From Calliopum simillimum (Eukaryota > Arthropoda > Insecta > Diptera > Lauxaniidae): a DNA stretch of 64,000 nt. This document shows, one piece after another, positions 48,311-59,684 of this stretch (position 1 is the stretch's first letter; the number at the start of each line of letters is the position of its first letter). The notes under the pieces were generated by a model, which saw only the letters and a program-made list of their open reading frames with translations, did no database searches and had not been told where the DNA came from. The translations under genes and the position numbers were made by a program. Location: positions 13,374,287 through 13,438,286 of the forward strand of contig OX638368.1 in NCBI GenBank assembly GCA_951812925.1, read 5' to 3'.

Positions 48311-50150
48311 TTAATTAAAATTTTTAATCTACATGGGATAAAAGTAGTATAGTACTAAGTAATTTTTATCTTTATACAATATCTGTTATGCGTGCATAAG
48401 AAATAACTAGTGTTTTGAAGTAAAATAGCAGAAGTTTCTTTTCACGAAAAATACACAAGTTTTTCTGTCAGTGTAGAAGCATTAAAATAACAATTTTTTC
48501 TATAAATCTCAGTAATACATTTCAGTATCAAAATACATTGAAAAACATGGAAGAAAAAATGTTTACAAAACCAGATTGCTTACGGAATGCATTTTTCTGA
48601 CAGGAGCAGCAGTAGCCACTTTTTGTTGTCAGTCCAAAATTTTGACAGTGATATTAGAGATGTAAGAAATGGCGGTAATATAAAAAAATGTTGCAACAGC
48701 AAAAACCAAATGTATTTGCTTAAATCAAATAGAAAAATCTAAACATTTTTATTAAGAGTTATTCACTTTAACACTTAAAACCAACTCATGAAAAAAAAAA
48801 TAAAAATTATAAAAAAGCTTTAAATTCTACAAAGCAACACTTAAAAAAAAAAATATGGGAAATACAAAAAAAAAAAATTTCGTTGACAACATTTTTCTAA
48901 ATTTTTTTTTGAATTTATTTTATAAGAAAATATTTTTTTACTAGATAAAATTTAATTTTATGTTAGCATGTCACACAACAACATTGCATCATAAAATAAA
49001 ACTGCAGCAAGTCGTACGGCATACTTCAGACATGCAAATATATACAACGGCAACAATAACAATAATAGTATGATATATACAAATAGTAATAGTTATATTT
49101 TGTAGTTTTATGGAATATTTGATGATGCTACTCAGTAACTGCAACAAAGCGACTACAATTATACACTTCAACACAATTTCAGTAATAAAACAACAACACT
49201 GGCAGCAATAGCTACAGAGTTAACAACACGGCATTGCTGCGCACAACATATAGTCCTTGAAACATTGTGTGCTGCTGCTGAAACCATTGCTGTATCGTGC
49301 GCTTACAGCAAAGCACATTTGAATTTTTGTCCAAATGAGCACAACGCATGTTGTCATCCAACACATGAGGTCAAGCTGTAAAGTTTTAAAGTGGAAAAAA
49401 GTTAATGAAAGTTTATGTCAAATAAATTGGAAAGTTTGAGTTAAAATTTTTTTAAGCAAACTTTACAAAAAAAGGAAAAATAGCTTTTAAGTTGATAGCT
49501 TATAAAACGAAATGTTACTCATACGTCATGCTACAGTATGAATAAGATTGATTTTCTAGCGCTGGTCATAGTAGTGGTTTTAAGCAGCCAGAAATTAAAA
49601 TCTAAAAATCTATAAAAGAGCATTATTTTTAACAGGGTATTATTAAAAGAGTATCTCAAGATGTATCGGTCTTGAGAAAATGTACCTTGGATTAGCTACA
49701 ATATTAAAAAGTTTATTTGAAATCGGTATTTGCAACATCTATTAATGTAAGCAAGCAGCTGAAAAGGGGACTATATAGTCAGGTCAAATGTAAGCTATCC
49801 TATCTCATTTTTGGAAGTTTTCAGTGGAGCAAAAAAAAAACAGATTCTAACTTGGTTTTGAAAATAATTTTTAGCTATTGTTCAACCGAATAATTTCCCA
49901 TTTAGTGGTTAAGCATTGCTTTCTCTAAGCAAATTCCAAGAACTTACAAATTAAACGAACTTTTAAAAGATAGAGATTTTTGTTTTGTGTGAAAATGTTT
50001 GTTTTTTTTTAGAAATTGATGTGTAAACTATCCCATCTAAAATTTGAGCAAAGATAGATGGTTTTCAATGAAGTTTTGTTTCAGAATTTTTGAGAAGCAG
50101 ACTAAAACAAGAATTTACTTTACAAAATGATTAGGAAAAAAAAGGTCAAA
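48311..50150. other. AT-rich stretch without recognised genes
   Basis: Holds a perfect dispersed motif at 49515. No gene is seen. Confidence 0.5.
49515..49530 (+). promoter_or_regulatory. Dispersed 16-bp motif (16/16)
   Basis: Reads TTACTCATACGTCATG. Partner box GCAGCCA at 49584-49590, 69 bp from the motif start, followed by GAAATTAAAA. Confidence 0.65.
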
Positions 50151-50154
50151 AATA

Positions 50155-50575
50155 AGTTTTGGAAACTATTGGAGTCGTCCGCGACGCCAATTATAAGTTT
50201 TGGGTTCATATTTATGAAAAAAATTATTTCCACAAATCAATAGGGAATTGTTAAAGGAAAATTTTGAAAATAATCTGAAATGTAAATAGACTTTTTTAGG
50301 CATTTTGGACTCATTTTTCTAGGCAAAGTTTTTGCACTAATCAATAGCGAAAGTCCGAAGATACATTTTTTTAAACTGTCAAGGGTGTCCACTACCTTTC
50401 TTAGGAGTTTTGCTCCCATTTTTCAAAAAAAAATTATTGCACTATGTGAAAGAGAGAGGTTGAAGAAAAATATTGGAAACTGTCAGGGGTTTCCACGGGA
50501 GAGGCAGAAGAAAGATTTTTTATACTATCTGAGGTATTCCCGACACCTTTAAGAAGTTTTTATGGAATAATATTT
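50155..50575 (+). repeat. Degenerate tandem repeat of about 120 bp
   Basis: GGAAACTRTYRGGGTYGTCC-like starts recur near 50159, 50375, 50477 and 50545, with a TTTTGGGTTCATATTT/TTTTGCTCCCATTTTT block following. Strongly diverged. Confidence 0.45.
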
Positions 50576-50628
50576 TAGTTCTTATCTTAGATAATGTATA
50601 AAGAACCTAAGGCTTCTAAGCTTATAAA

Positions 50629-51150
50629 GGGTGCTTTTTAAGCTCGATAGAAATTTAAGCAAGTTGTAAAAAAATAACGCAAAAATTTAAATTGTAATCA
50701 CACATTTTTTTTATTCAAGAGATCGATACATGGCACTATCATTTGAAAATGATTTCAGGCATATGAGCACCACTGCTGTTCATGACGAAGCGTATTCTGA
50801 ACGTCTAATTTTGGGCCATTTTTTGAGTACTGTTGGCAATTTGTCACGAATAACACGGACAATGCTGGCCTCTCATGCCTCGATTGTTGCAGGTTTATCG
50901 GCATATGCTAATGACTTCACGTAGCCTCACAGCAAATAATCGAAAGATGTCACATTGCACGATCTTGGAGGCCAATTGACGCGTTCATTTATTGAAGTCA
51001 ACTTAAATTTGGATAATTTCTTATCGTTGTTTAAGCATGAGTCTATTCATGATGATTTGCAAGAGTATGCTGAAAAATATATCATGAAAATTTAATTTTT
51101 TGTGTTATTTTTTATAATTTCAAGTTTTATCGGGCTGAAAAAAACACACT
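50629..51150 (-). mobile_element. Internally deleted Tc1/mariner-superfamily element
   Basis: The left end (50629-50650, GGGTGCTTTTTAAGCTCGAT) is inverted, with mismatches, at the right end (about 51127-51149, TTATCGGGCTGAAAAAAACA). About 520 bp lie between, with a transposase C-terminus on the minus strand. A full element would be about 1.3 kb, so the N-terminal part is lost. Confidence 0.65.
50739..51060 (-). pseudogene. Tc1/mariner-superfamily transposase C-terminal remnant
   Basis: Reading on the minus strand: VNWPPRSCNVTSFDYLL, then a stop where Trp is expected, then GYVKSLAYADKPATIEA, another stop, then a frameshifted tail ending HMPEIIFK and TGA at 50739-50741. The series NWPPRSCDLTPLDYFLWGYVK...YADKP...HMPEIIFK is a familiar C-terminal signature of insect Tc1/mariner-superfamily (D37-type) transposases; the Asp in FDY would be the third catalytic position. 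Two stops and one frameshift make it nonfunctional. Confidence 0.75.
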
Positions 51151-51154
51151 TTAC

Positions 51155-52370
51155 ATGCTTTTTTTAAAATATCAAATAAGTTTTATAAATTTATTGATGG
51201 TTAAGATAAACATAACTGATTTTCTATTGGATGGCAACATATTTCCATAATTTTCTTTTCACTTTTAATAGTTCAAATCAAAATGATATAACTTTTTAAT
51301 TTATTTTGCACCACTTAAAAGCAAACACAAACCAATTTACTACAGCAACCACATACAACAAACGTGAGAGTGTATGTGTGTGCTTAATACTTTCAACAGT
51401 TCACTGACCATAACGCCTAAAGATATGCTAGTTATATTTGCACAGCTCTGTAGTTCCAAGAAAGCATTTACTACATACATACATACATTATAAACTATAC
51501 AAATACTGCCACACTATTTTATACGCATGTGTGCATGCAATTTTAGCAAATGCTTAATTTAGTAGTATTTTGTATGCCCAGCGGTAAAATGTTTGTCTGT
51601 CGCTTGCAAACTCACTCACTGTGTATGATATTTTATTTACCATGAAATTTGAAAAATTTTTGTAAATTATTCATATGAAATTACATTCTGTGTATGTGTG
51701 CAAATATTAACGTATGTGTGCGTTTTTGTGTATTTTATTGCCAGTTGACCGCATCCTGGTTAAAAATTACAAAAAAGTGGGGAAAGGAAAAAATGGGGTG
51801 ATTTTTTGTCCCAGAAATTTATTTTGCGTACAATTTGATAATAAAACTCTATAAAGTTTTTTTTTTTCAGCTTACTGTCACTCTTAGCTCATACCATTAT
51901 TACCACTCAAAACTTTAAGCTTTATGCTTCAGCGCATGCATACACTAAATCATGTTCACGAACGGCTTAGCTTTTGCAGTCAGTTATTTTTGCATACTTT
52001 TCGGTGGTGTTTTACAACGCATTAAATGGTCAATGTGGTCACAGTACGGTTATGAGTGTTAATTTTTGCAAGGCAGGAAATTATTCAACTTTTCATAGCA
52101 AAAATAACTTAGTTCTACATGCTAGTGGCTAACTTTTATTTACTACAGAAATGTTACTCATACGCCATGTCAAGCATGAGATTAATTAAAAATTATAGTG
52201 CTGTAACAGCCAGTTTTAAAAGTCGGAGTTTTTTTGAAAATAGTTATGGATGAATAAAATTGTAATGTTATTTGGTACTTAAAAGTATCAATCTTACGAT
52301 ATGTTGCCTTACATCGATTGATTGGGTTTCAGTCCATTGACTGTTAAATGATTTTTCTGATTAGTTTTTT
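51155..52370. other. AT-rich stretch without recognised genes
   Basis: Contains short ACAT repeats near 51473 and a dispersed motif at 52154. A sequence at about 52287-52310 (CTTACGATATGTTGCCTTA) resembles the sequence at 37935 with two substitutions. Confidence 0.5.
52154..52169 (+). promoter_or_regulatory. Dispersed 16-bp motif (15/16)
   Basis: Reads TTACTCATACGCCATG. Partner box ACAGCCA at 52206-52212, 52 bp from the motif start. Confidence 0.6.
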
Positions 52371-52376
52371 GTAGAT

Positions 52377-52642
52377 TATAACGTCGGGTTAAAACTACAA
52401 CTAGATATCTACATATATTGATGTTTTGAGTTAAGTATACAGAAACATGAACCAAATACTGCTCTATACCCCAGTCTAGTCGGTTTTTTAAAATAAAATC
52501 CCCATCTAATTTTACAAAATGAATAAAAAGCAGAAAACTGCAAAATCCCATACAAAAAACGAATTTCAAAAAACTTAAAACGCTTTTTTCTCAAAACATG
52601 AAAAATGTAGATGTCTAGTTGTAGTTTTAACCCGACGATATA
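52377..52642. mobile_element. 266-bp MITE with about 54-bp inverted repeats
   Basis: The left arm 52377-52430 (ACGTCGGGTTAAAACTACAA...) and right arm 52590-52642 are near-perfect inverses, ending internally at GTTTTGAG / CTCAAAAC. TATA lies at both outer edges (52377-52380, 52639-52642) and may be or contain the target duplication. No coding capacity; the frames crossing it are artefacts. Confidence 0.75.
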
Positions 52643-52780
52643 CAACTCATAGATTTGACCATTGGTGAAATAAAGTCTCTCTTTGTTCGAAGACTACCAA
52701 CGTGTTCATAAAATGCAACAGGAGAAAACTTTATATTAAAAGATTCGCAAATGGAAAGTGACAGTTAAAAACAGAAAAAG

Positions 52781-52796
52781 TTACTCATACGTCATG
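52781..52796 (+). promoter_or_regulatory. Dispersed 16-bp motif (16/16)
   Basis: Reads TTACTCATACGTCATG. Partner box GCAGCCA at 52836-52842, 55 bp from the motif start. It lies only 627 bp from the 52154 site, in the same orientation. Confidence 0.65.
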
Positions 52797-52973
52797 TTTT
52801 AAATATTTAAAGCTGCGTTAAGTTGATTTTTCTTAGCAGCCAGCACTTAAAATTGCATTTTCTTTTAAGAACTAAAAGTAGAAGTAGAATTTAAGGAACT
52901 TCTTGTGCTTAAGCTAATCGAACTTAAGTTGAGGCGTAAAATAAGAAGTTACAAAATGTTTGTCTCTTTACAT

Positions 52974-54160
52974 CGCGACCTTAGAACAACAAGGTTCTAA
53001 CTGACATTTTTTGTGAAATTGAGTTATATATTGCTTCGTACTAAATAGACCACGCTCTTTCGATTACCGCTACTCAAATATATGTATCTCGTATGGTTTC
53101 TGAGATAATTAATGAAATTGAGATGCACAAGGTTCTATCTACACATATTCAAATTAAAATTAATTTCACAAAGTTCTAACTGCCAGATAGAACTTTGTGT
53201 TTCTGTAAGAGAGCAGGCAAATTAGAAAAAAAAATGTAATTTTGGTAAACAAGCCCCGATTTTGAGCAGACATGGCTCATTTTGTTAGTAATTGGACTTA
53301 GAAAAAACCAACACTTAAGATTTATGCAGATTTTGAAAAAAGGTCGAAAAACGGTTTTGGAAAATTAAGGAAATCGAATCGAAGGTAGTCATTTTCGATA
53401 TAATTGCCAACGCTGAATCCGAATATGGCATCAGAGTTGCTATATCTTATATGGATTTGGAGATATCCTATCATAAATGTTAAAAAAATGATCAAAACCA
53501 CGATTTTTGAGGCTGTTTAGAAGACGCACAAAATACTTTTTCTCTTTTTTATTGAATGAAACATAAAGTACTGTTTTTTTTCTTTAAAACGAGATACAAA
53601 CTGGCCTCGTGTGATTTTTATTTAAAAAGTTATACTCGATTTAAATGATACATGAAAGTATGTAAATTTTTCGAAAACCGTTTTTCGACCATTTTTCAAA
53701 AACTGCTTGAATCTTAAGTGCTGGTTTTTTCTAAGTCCAATTACTAGCAAAATGAGCCATTTCGGCTCAAAATCGGGGCTTGTTTAACAAAATTACGTGA
53801 TTTTATCTAATTTGTCTGCTCTCTTACAGAAACACAAAGTTCTATCTGAAAAAAATAAAAAATCTTACAGAAACACAAAGTTCTATCTGGCAGTTAGAAC
53901 CTTGTTTCTCAATTTCAAGTACCTTATAGTTTAGCAACAAAGTTCTATCGATTTTTTTAAACTTAAATTCCTTATTAACTAGGCAACGTATTTTAATTAT
54001 TTTAGTATCAATGAAATCCTCGCGATAATCAAATGCTTGTAATATAAATAACATTGTGATTAAAATCAATTCATGAAAGTTACACGACAAGAAATATTCA
54101 AACATAGATTTCTTAAAAGTGATGTGAGTGTAGATAGAACCTTGTTGTTCTAAGGTCGCG
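52974..54160. mobile_element. Non-autonomous TIR element, copy B
   Basis: Perfect inverted ends span 26 bp (52973-52998 and 54136-54161), starting TCGCGACCTTAGAACAACAA. ACAT at 52970-52973 and 54161-54164 is a possible 4-bp target duplication, overlapping the self-complementary terminal bases. Internal inverted repeats and the ACAARGTTCTA motif are as in copy A (3113-4239). A local duplication of AGAAACACAAAGTTCTATCT occurs near 53828 and 53869. A minus-strand frame (53842-54105) starting MFEYFLSCNFHELILITMLF is shared with copy A (3930-4187), but most nucleotide differences change the amino acid, so it is probably not under selection. Confidence 0.8.
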
Positions 54161-54164
54161 ACAT

Positions 54165-55836
54165 ATTTATAAACAAAATGGTAGAAAAATTATTAATTCA
54201 GCGGCCTCAAGCCAAACGTACCAGATATTACTGATAAAGTTTAATGAAAACTTTTTCCATTCTATAAGAGCTCTAGTTTACATCAAAAACTTGTTATCAG
54301 AACTTATAAAAAATTTAAACTACTTTAAAGTAATCCTTGATACACTTTTACATCTCTAAAACAATAAGTAGACAACAGTTGATGTATTCTACTCAAAACT
54401 TTAGAACTATTATAAAATATTAATTTATTCGTTTGAAACTTTTCAGACATGAGCCCTTATTTTCTGAAATAAAGTTTGTTTTCTGACGTTGAAATTCTAA
54501 TTAAACATTGAAAAACCACTTAAAACTTAAAGTCTCGACATGCAAATTTTTTAGGCAAGTAGTTTGAACAAAACAAGGCAAGTTCAATTTAAAGCTTCCC
54601 AATCATTGAATTCAAGTAAGTTTAACCAAAATCAATAAACTCAAAATACATTAAATTCAAAAAAACCCCATTTTTCAACAACATCAAGCTGTCAATTTAA
54701 GGCAACACCCTTCATTTAACAATTGGCAATACATGCTCTCTGACAATCAATGATGCCACTCTGAAACGTGTGAATGTCAATGGTCAATGAAAACAGCATT
54801 TAACCATTTGTGCAACAAAAAAGAAGATATTGTTGTGTATGTGCTGATGTTAGTGGAAGTGTTATCTTGAAAATCTTTAAAAATTATATTGGCTGCCGAA
54901 CTGACACTTTGACAAATTTAATTTAAGAACATTGTGCACACACATAACACAACCACATACGTTTACACAATATCAACACATTCGCATGTAAGTTCAATGT
55001 TGCTGCTACTCTTTCAAAGGATATACGCGTTCTTAGCTCAAGTCGTGCGTGTGAATTTCTTTTAAGGCTGCCATGCGTACAAGGTTTCGGATATCCAGCA
55101 CACTTTCACATATGAAAGTAAACAGTATCGCAACAATAAACAGGAAAAAAACAAACAAGACGATAAGAAGAACAGGAGTAAAAATTACAAAATAAATAAA
55201 ATGAAAATAAACATTTTTTGTTTGCTTATTTGTTTGTTTGTGTAAAGAAAACATGAAAAAATTTAATTAACCTCAAATATGGATACACAAAAAACTTCTG
55301 TTTTATTAATGAAGCACTTCAATTTATAAAATGGAGATTATATTAATGAAGTGGAAATTATAACTTGTACAATGATTAACTTATCAAAAATTAAATGAAT
55401 TCACTTGATCTTTAGTTTTTTATTAAAATCATAACTCATAATGAAAGATCACTCATACGTCATGAAACCCAAAAAAAGTAGATATAGTTTTTGATATGAC
55501 AAGAACATGCGGCCAGAAAACAAATTAGAATTTATTACTAATTAATATGAAAATGATAAAATCTCATTATATATATGGTTCGAGGATGCATCAAACTTGA
55601 GGCATTCGTAGCCAATTTATTAGAAACATATAAAATTAATACCGAATTTGTGTCGCTTTTTTTTTCGTTTTCTTTTATTGCCAGTTGAAGCATAGGACTT
55701 CAACGAAGCTACCCCATTGTAAACTAGAACTTTAAAATTTGCCCAATTCACATAATTGCTACAGCGAATTTTTTCACAATGGCTTACTGCTTATTTGAGG
55801 GTTACACTTCAATGCTTGACAAAAGATTTCGCTATG
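54165..55836. other. AT-rich stretch without recognised genes
   Basis: Contains a strong dispersed motif at 55449. No gene is seen. Confidence 0.5.
55449..55464 (+). promoter_or_regulatory. Dispersed 16-bp motif (15/16)
   Basis: Reads TCACTCATACGTCATG. Partner box GCGGCCA at 55509-55515, 60 bp from the motif start. Confidence 0.6.
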
Positions 55837-56783
55837 TATGTGTAATCGATAAGGTTACAAAGCTTCTGAGAGGTGATCTAGAAGTCCAAGACATACAAAA
55901 AAATGCACCTGGGTGGTCTTAAATTTACTCTTGGAAAATTATGTGGTTAAAAATGGTTTGCTGACTTGTTTTAAGAAAATTATTTTCCTGGGTCGCCTTA
56001 AAGTTTTAGAGTAATCTTTTGTATAAAAACTTTTAGCGATTTGTAAAAGATTTCTAACGATTTGCTTTATAGAATATCAAAGAATTTTTGCAAAGTTCTG
56101 AACCTTAAAGTTGAAGCTTCAAAATTTTTTTTTCTATTTTTAGATATTGATGGGCATTTTAATATGAAAATAGTCCAATTAACATACCTTTTTATAATTT
56201 TTTTAGAATTCTTGTTAAATTTTCTTTAATTCAGTTGTCCCTTTTGTATTTCATTTTCATACTTTGAAGTCAGAAAAAATACTATTCAAGAACAGCACGC
56301 TCATCTTACGCAGTGCAACGCATGTGAGTAACTTGTGGCTTGTTAAAAAAGAAAACTATTTTTTTCTGACCTCAAATATAAAAAATGGTATAACAAATGT
56401 ACCACCAAATTAAAGAAAATTTAACAGAATTTCAAAAAAAAATTTATTTTCAAACTAAAATGACCATCAAAGTTAAAAAATTGGCAAAAAAATTAAAATA
56501 TTAACTTTAAAGATCCAGAACTTTGCAAAATCCTTTTAAGACCTATAATCAAATAAATTTTTAAAAAGTCCATATAACTGGCCAAATGCTTGCTATAAAA
56601 AGGTTCGATACAACACGTTAGGTTGACCCGAAAATTTTTTTTTTTTTAAAACAGGAGAGAAAATCTCTTTTACCCCTATAACTTCTCAATGGTACTTTTT
56701 AAAACCCCCAGGTGCAATTGTTTGTTAGCTAAGTCTCCTCTATTACTACTTGAAAGCTTTGCAATATAATCAATTACACCCTG
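55837..56783. repeat. Foldback family member (copy 3 of 3)
   Basis: Outer ends pair: TGTGTAATCGATAAGGTTAC on the left with the inverse of CAATTACACCCTG on the right. Inner pairs include TTTGCAAAGTTCTGAACCTT (about 56087) with its inverse near 56510, and CACCTGGGTGGTCTTAAA (55910) with its inverse near 56705. It is the best-preserved of the three copies. Confidence 0.6.
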
Positions 56784-56784
56784 T

Positions 56785-58374
56785 TTAAAGAACGGTAACG
56801 TTATTGCTTCAGAGCACCAAATCTACTGAAAAGATTTTGAGATTCTTTTAGGCAGGTGATCTAATATATTTCACACTTCTTTTGTATTTTGTAAAAGCAA
56901 GTTAGTTGAATTTTTAGAAAACTTTCAAACATTTTTGAGTTTTGTGGCAAGAACGAAACCTTCAAACTGAAAGTTTCTTTAAGCTCATTTATTTCTTCTC
57001 TATGCTTGCAGCCACAGATTTAGTATGCATATTGTTGCTGAATAATCAAATATTATGAAATACTATAAATTTAATTGTCCTATAGTTCATCAAAACTGAA
57101 TGACAAGGCATAATTGCATAAAACTCTTTTTGATCACCATGACGTATGAGTTACAAGCAATGCATAATCCGATTTGAAACAGTAACAAAATAGTAGTCAG
57201 ATCTTGCTACAAATATCTTATAATACTTAGTTTACAATATTTGGATTTTGGTGTTTTTTCAACTTAATTCTACATTTCAAAACAATAATTTACAGTGCTA
57301 CATACAAGTGCCTTAAAATTTCCAAAAACAAAATGCCAATGAATGCAGCAGAAAACACCTGCAAGCAATAGCAAAATGAACACGAAGGTAAAAACTAAAT
57401 TCAAAAGAAAAGTGCTGACAAGAAGTGCTACAAACATAATATCAACACAAAACTATGAAAATGATGATGCGTCTAAAGTTGTGGTAAAATGTTAAAGCTG
57501 TGTCTCTCATGCTGTTGTTGCTCTTATTCGTACCATACCACTTAAAATTTGTGTGCAAATTGTCTACAGTGTTCACTAGCGATGTAATGTCATTCAAATG
57601 TTTTGTTATGCACAGCTCAGTTGAATGCAATTGAATTAAGTTAAATTTTCAAAGGATATATGTTGGTACTATTCAAAATAACAATGCATAACAAAATAAA
57701 TGAAAATTTTAATTGAAAATTACAGTTCTAGTGCTGTACTTGAAGTTGCATTCTCAGTTTTCTTATAATTTTATGTCAACATTTTAACAATTATGATTTT
57801 TGACATGTTTTTTGTTTTAAGTGCATCTTTATGTGCATACGCTTTCAAAAGGGATTTAAAAAAAAAATTTAAGTTGTAGTTTCAATTCCTTTAAAAGCTT
57901 AAGTTGATTTGTGATTACTAAAGGTTCCACTGGATTGAGGAACCAAAAATTGTTGGTACGTTGATTTGAATTTTAGACATTTTACACAAACCTTTGCTTT
58001 AATTTATGAAACTTATATATTATTCCAACAATGATGACTTAATATGCCATTTATGTCAACGCATTAATTATAATTTAATTACCCTTTCAGCATGCGACAT
58101 TGGTTTAATATCGAAAAGAATAAAAACAATTGAATTATAAATCACTCACATGCAGCAATCGACAAAAACGACATAAATAACAATACAACTGATAAATATT
58201 ATCTTAACAATATTTTTGGCTTTATTTTTGAATTTTTACTCGTATTGTGTGGTGCAAGCGCGGCAATAGAGTTTAAGGGCTTTTTTGTAAAGGACCTTGA
58301 ATATTTTTTTTTTTCCATTTTCCTTGTTTATCATAAAGTATAAATCACAAAAAAAAAATATTTTATTAAAAAAC
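56785..58374. other. AT-rich stretch without recognised genes
   Basis: Contains a strong dispersed motif at 57138 (no partner box). No gene is seen. Confidence 0.5.
57138..57153 (-). promoter_or_regulatory. Dispersed 16-bp motif (15/16)
   Basis: On the minus strand it reads TAACTCATACGTCATG. No partner box at the expected distance. Confidence 0.5.
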
Positions 58375-58863
58375 ATATCGACGGCTTATATTCAATACCC
58401 TCTATCTACAATTTTCACGAAAATTAGTTTTTGATGGTAAAACCTTCATTGAGACATATGGCATCTATGATATTAATTCCTAACGAAAAATTTGCTTCCA
58501 GAGCTACTTTTTTCCATTTAAATAAATTCACTATCTACAGCAATCGATTTTGTGAAATGCAATATCCTCTATCTACATATGAAAAATTAAAGATTTTTCA
58601 TTTCATTATATTTATTGGGTTGCCGTTATATACAAGGTCATGACAAACGGTCGTCAATCGGCTCCAAATGGCGAAAAAAATGTTATTGATTTTTTCAGTT
58701 TTGTATGTTGAACCTTGAAAGCCCTGCTGAGTCGTGATTGGCCCTTCTGTAAACAAACAGATAAGGCTAGACGCATGAAATTTGGTATAGATGAAAACAA
58801 TATTATTAGGCTATCTGGGATCAAAAATGGGCGTGATCGGTTAAACTTGATTTGAAAATTATT

Positions 58864-59136
58864 ACAATTGAGGTGTGTCCGCACCAAAGGGCCTAGGTAC
58901 CATTTCGAGGCAAAAGTTGTATCATAATATGAATCGGGTAACATTTTGTTAGAAATGATAATAATTATTTTCTGTTTTCACGAAAAACTGACTCGATGGC
59001 GTGGAATTGATGGCATTATGTTAAAAAAATTGTACCAGTCAAATAACTGATTATTATGGCACATAATGTGTACGAGACTACTTTTGCTTCGAAATGGTCC
59101 TTAGGCCCTTTGGTACGGCCACTCCTCAATTGTATA
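58864..59136. repeat. Palindromic module
   Basis: ACAATTGAGGTGTGTCCGCA...CCAAAGGGCCTAGGTACCA...TTTCGAGGCAAAAG on the left is inverted on the right (about 59084-59136) with few mismatches. A related shorter palindrome lies at 62083-62275. Confidence 0.65.
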
Positions 59137-59356
59137 TACGAGTCAAAAGAAACGGGGTATTAGAGCGGTATCTAGACGGACTTGTGAATGCAAAACATGA
59201 AAACTGAAATCTGAGCTCAGATTTTTATATAAAGTACCCCAAGTTACTAGAAAGTAGATGTACCCTGGAGCAAGGGTCTTAATTCCCTACTCCCCGCCCA
59301 GGCCTACCATAATCTTGCGCCCTAGTTGTTTATAGCAGTTTATGGTGAACTGGGAT

Positions 59357-59684
59357 TAGTGGTGAGCAAACCCAGACCAAGACTAAGATCATAGCAGTCT
59401 TGATCTTGGTTTTGTTCTTGCATATTGTATCTTGGTCATTAAGTCTTGGTCTCGAAGATGCCAAATTTCGAATTGAGATATGATTTTATGCTTGAAACGG
59501 GCGTGACACACCTATTAACTATAAATTCGAAAGACTAAAAAGCAGTATTGGTCTTGATGATAATCCTGAGCAAGACCAAGACCAAGACCACAGAAGTCTT
59601 GGTCTAGCAATGATATTAGCGTCTTGGTCTAATACCGAGACTAAGACCAAGAATCAAGACTAAGACTAATTTTGCTCATCACTA
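59357..59684. mobile_element. 328-bp hAT-type MITE
   Basis: Ends are TAGTGGTGAGCAAA and the inverse TAGTGATGAGCAAA (one mismatch in 14). A perfect 8-bp target duplication ACTGGGAT flanks it (59349-59356 and 59685-59692), the hallmark of hAT elements. The interior is rich in CTTGGTCT/AGACCAAG repeats in both orientations. No coding capacity. It inserted within the larger 58375-60295 element. Confidence 0.9.

Noticed and set aside
43615..50575. Repeated direct units considered as CRISPR-like
   Set aside because: Units are diverged, irregularly spaced and AT-rich in eukaryotic DNA; ordinary degenerate tandem repeats.
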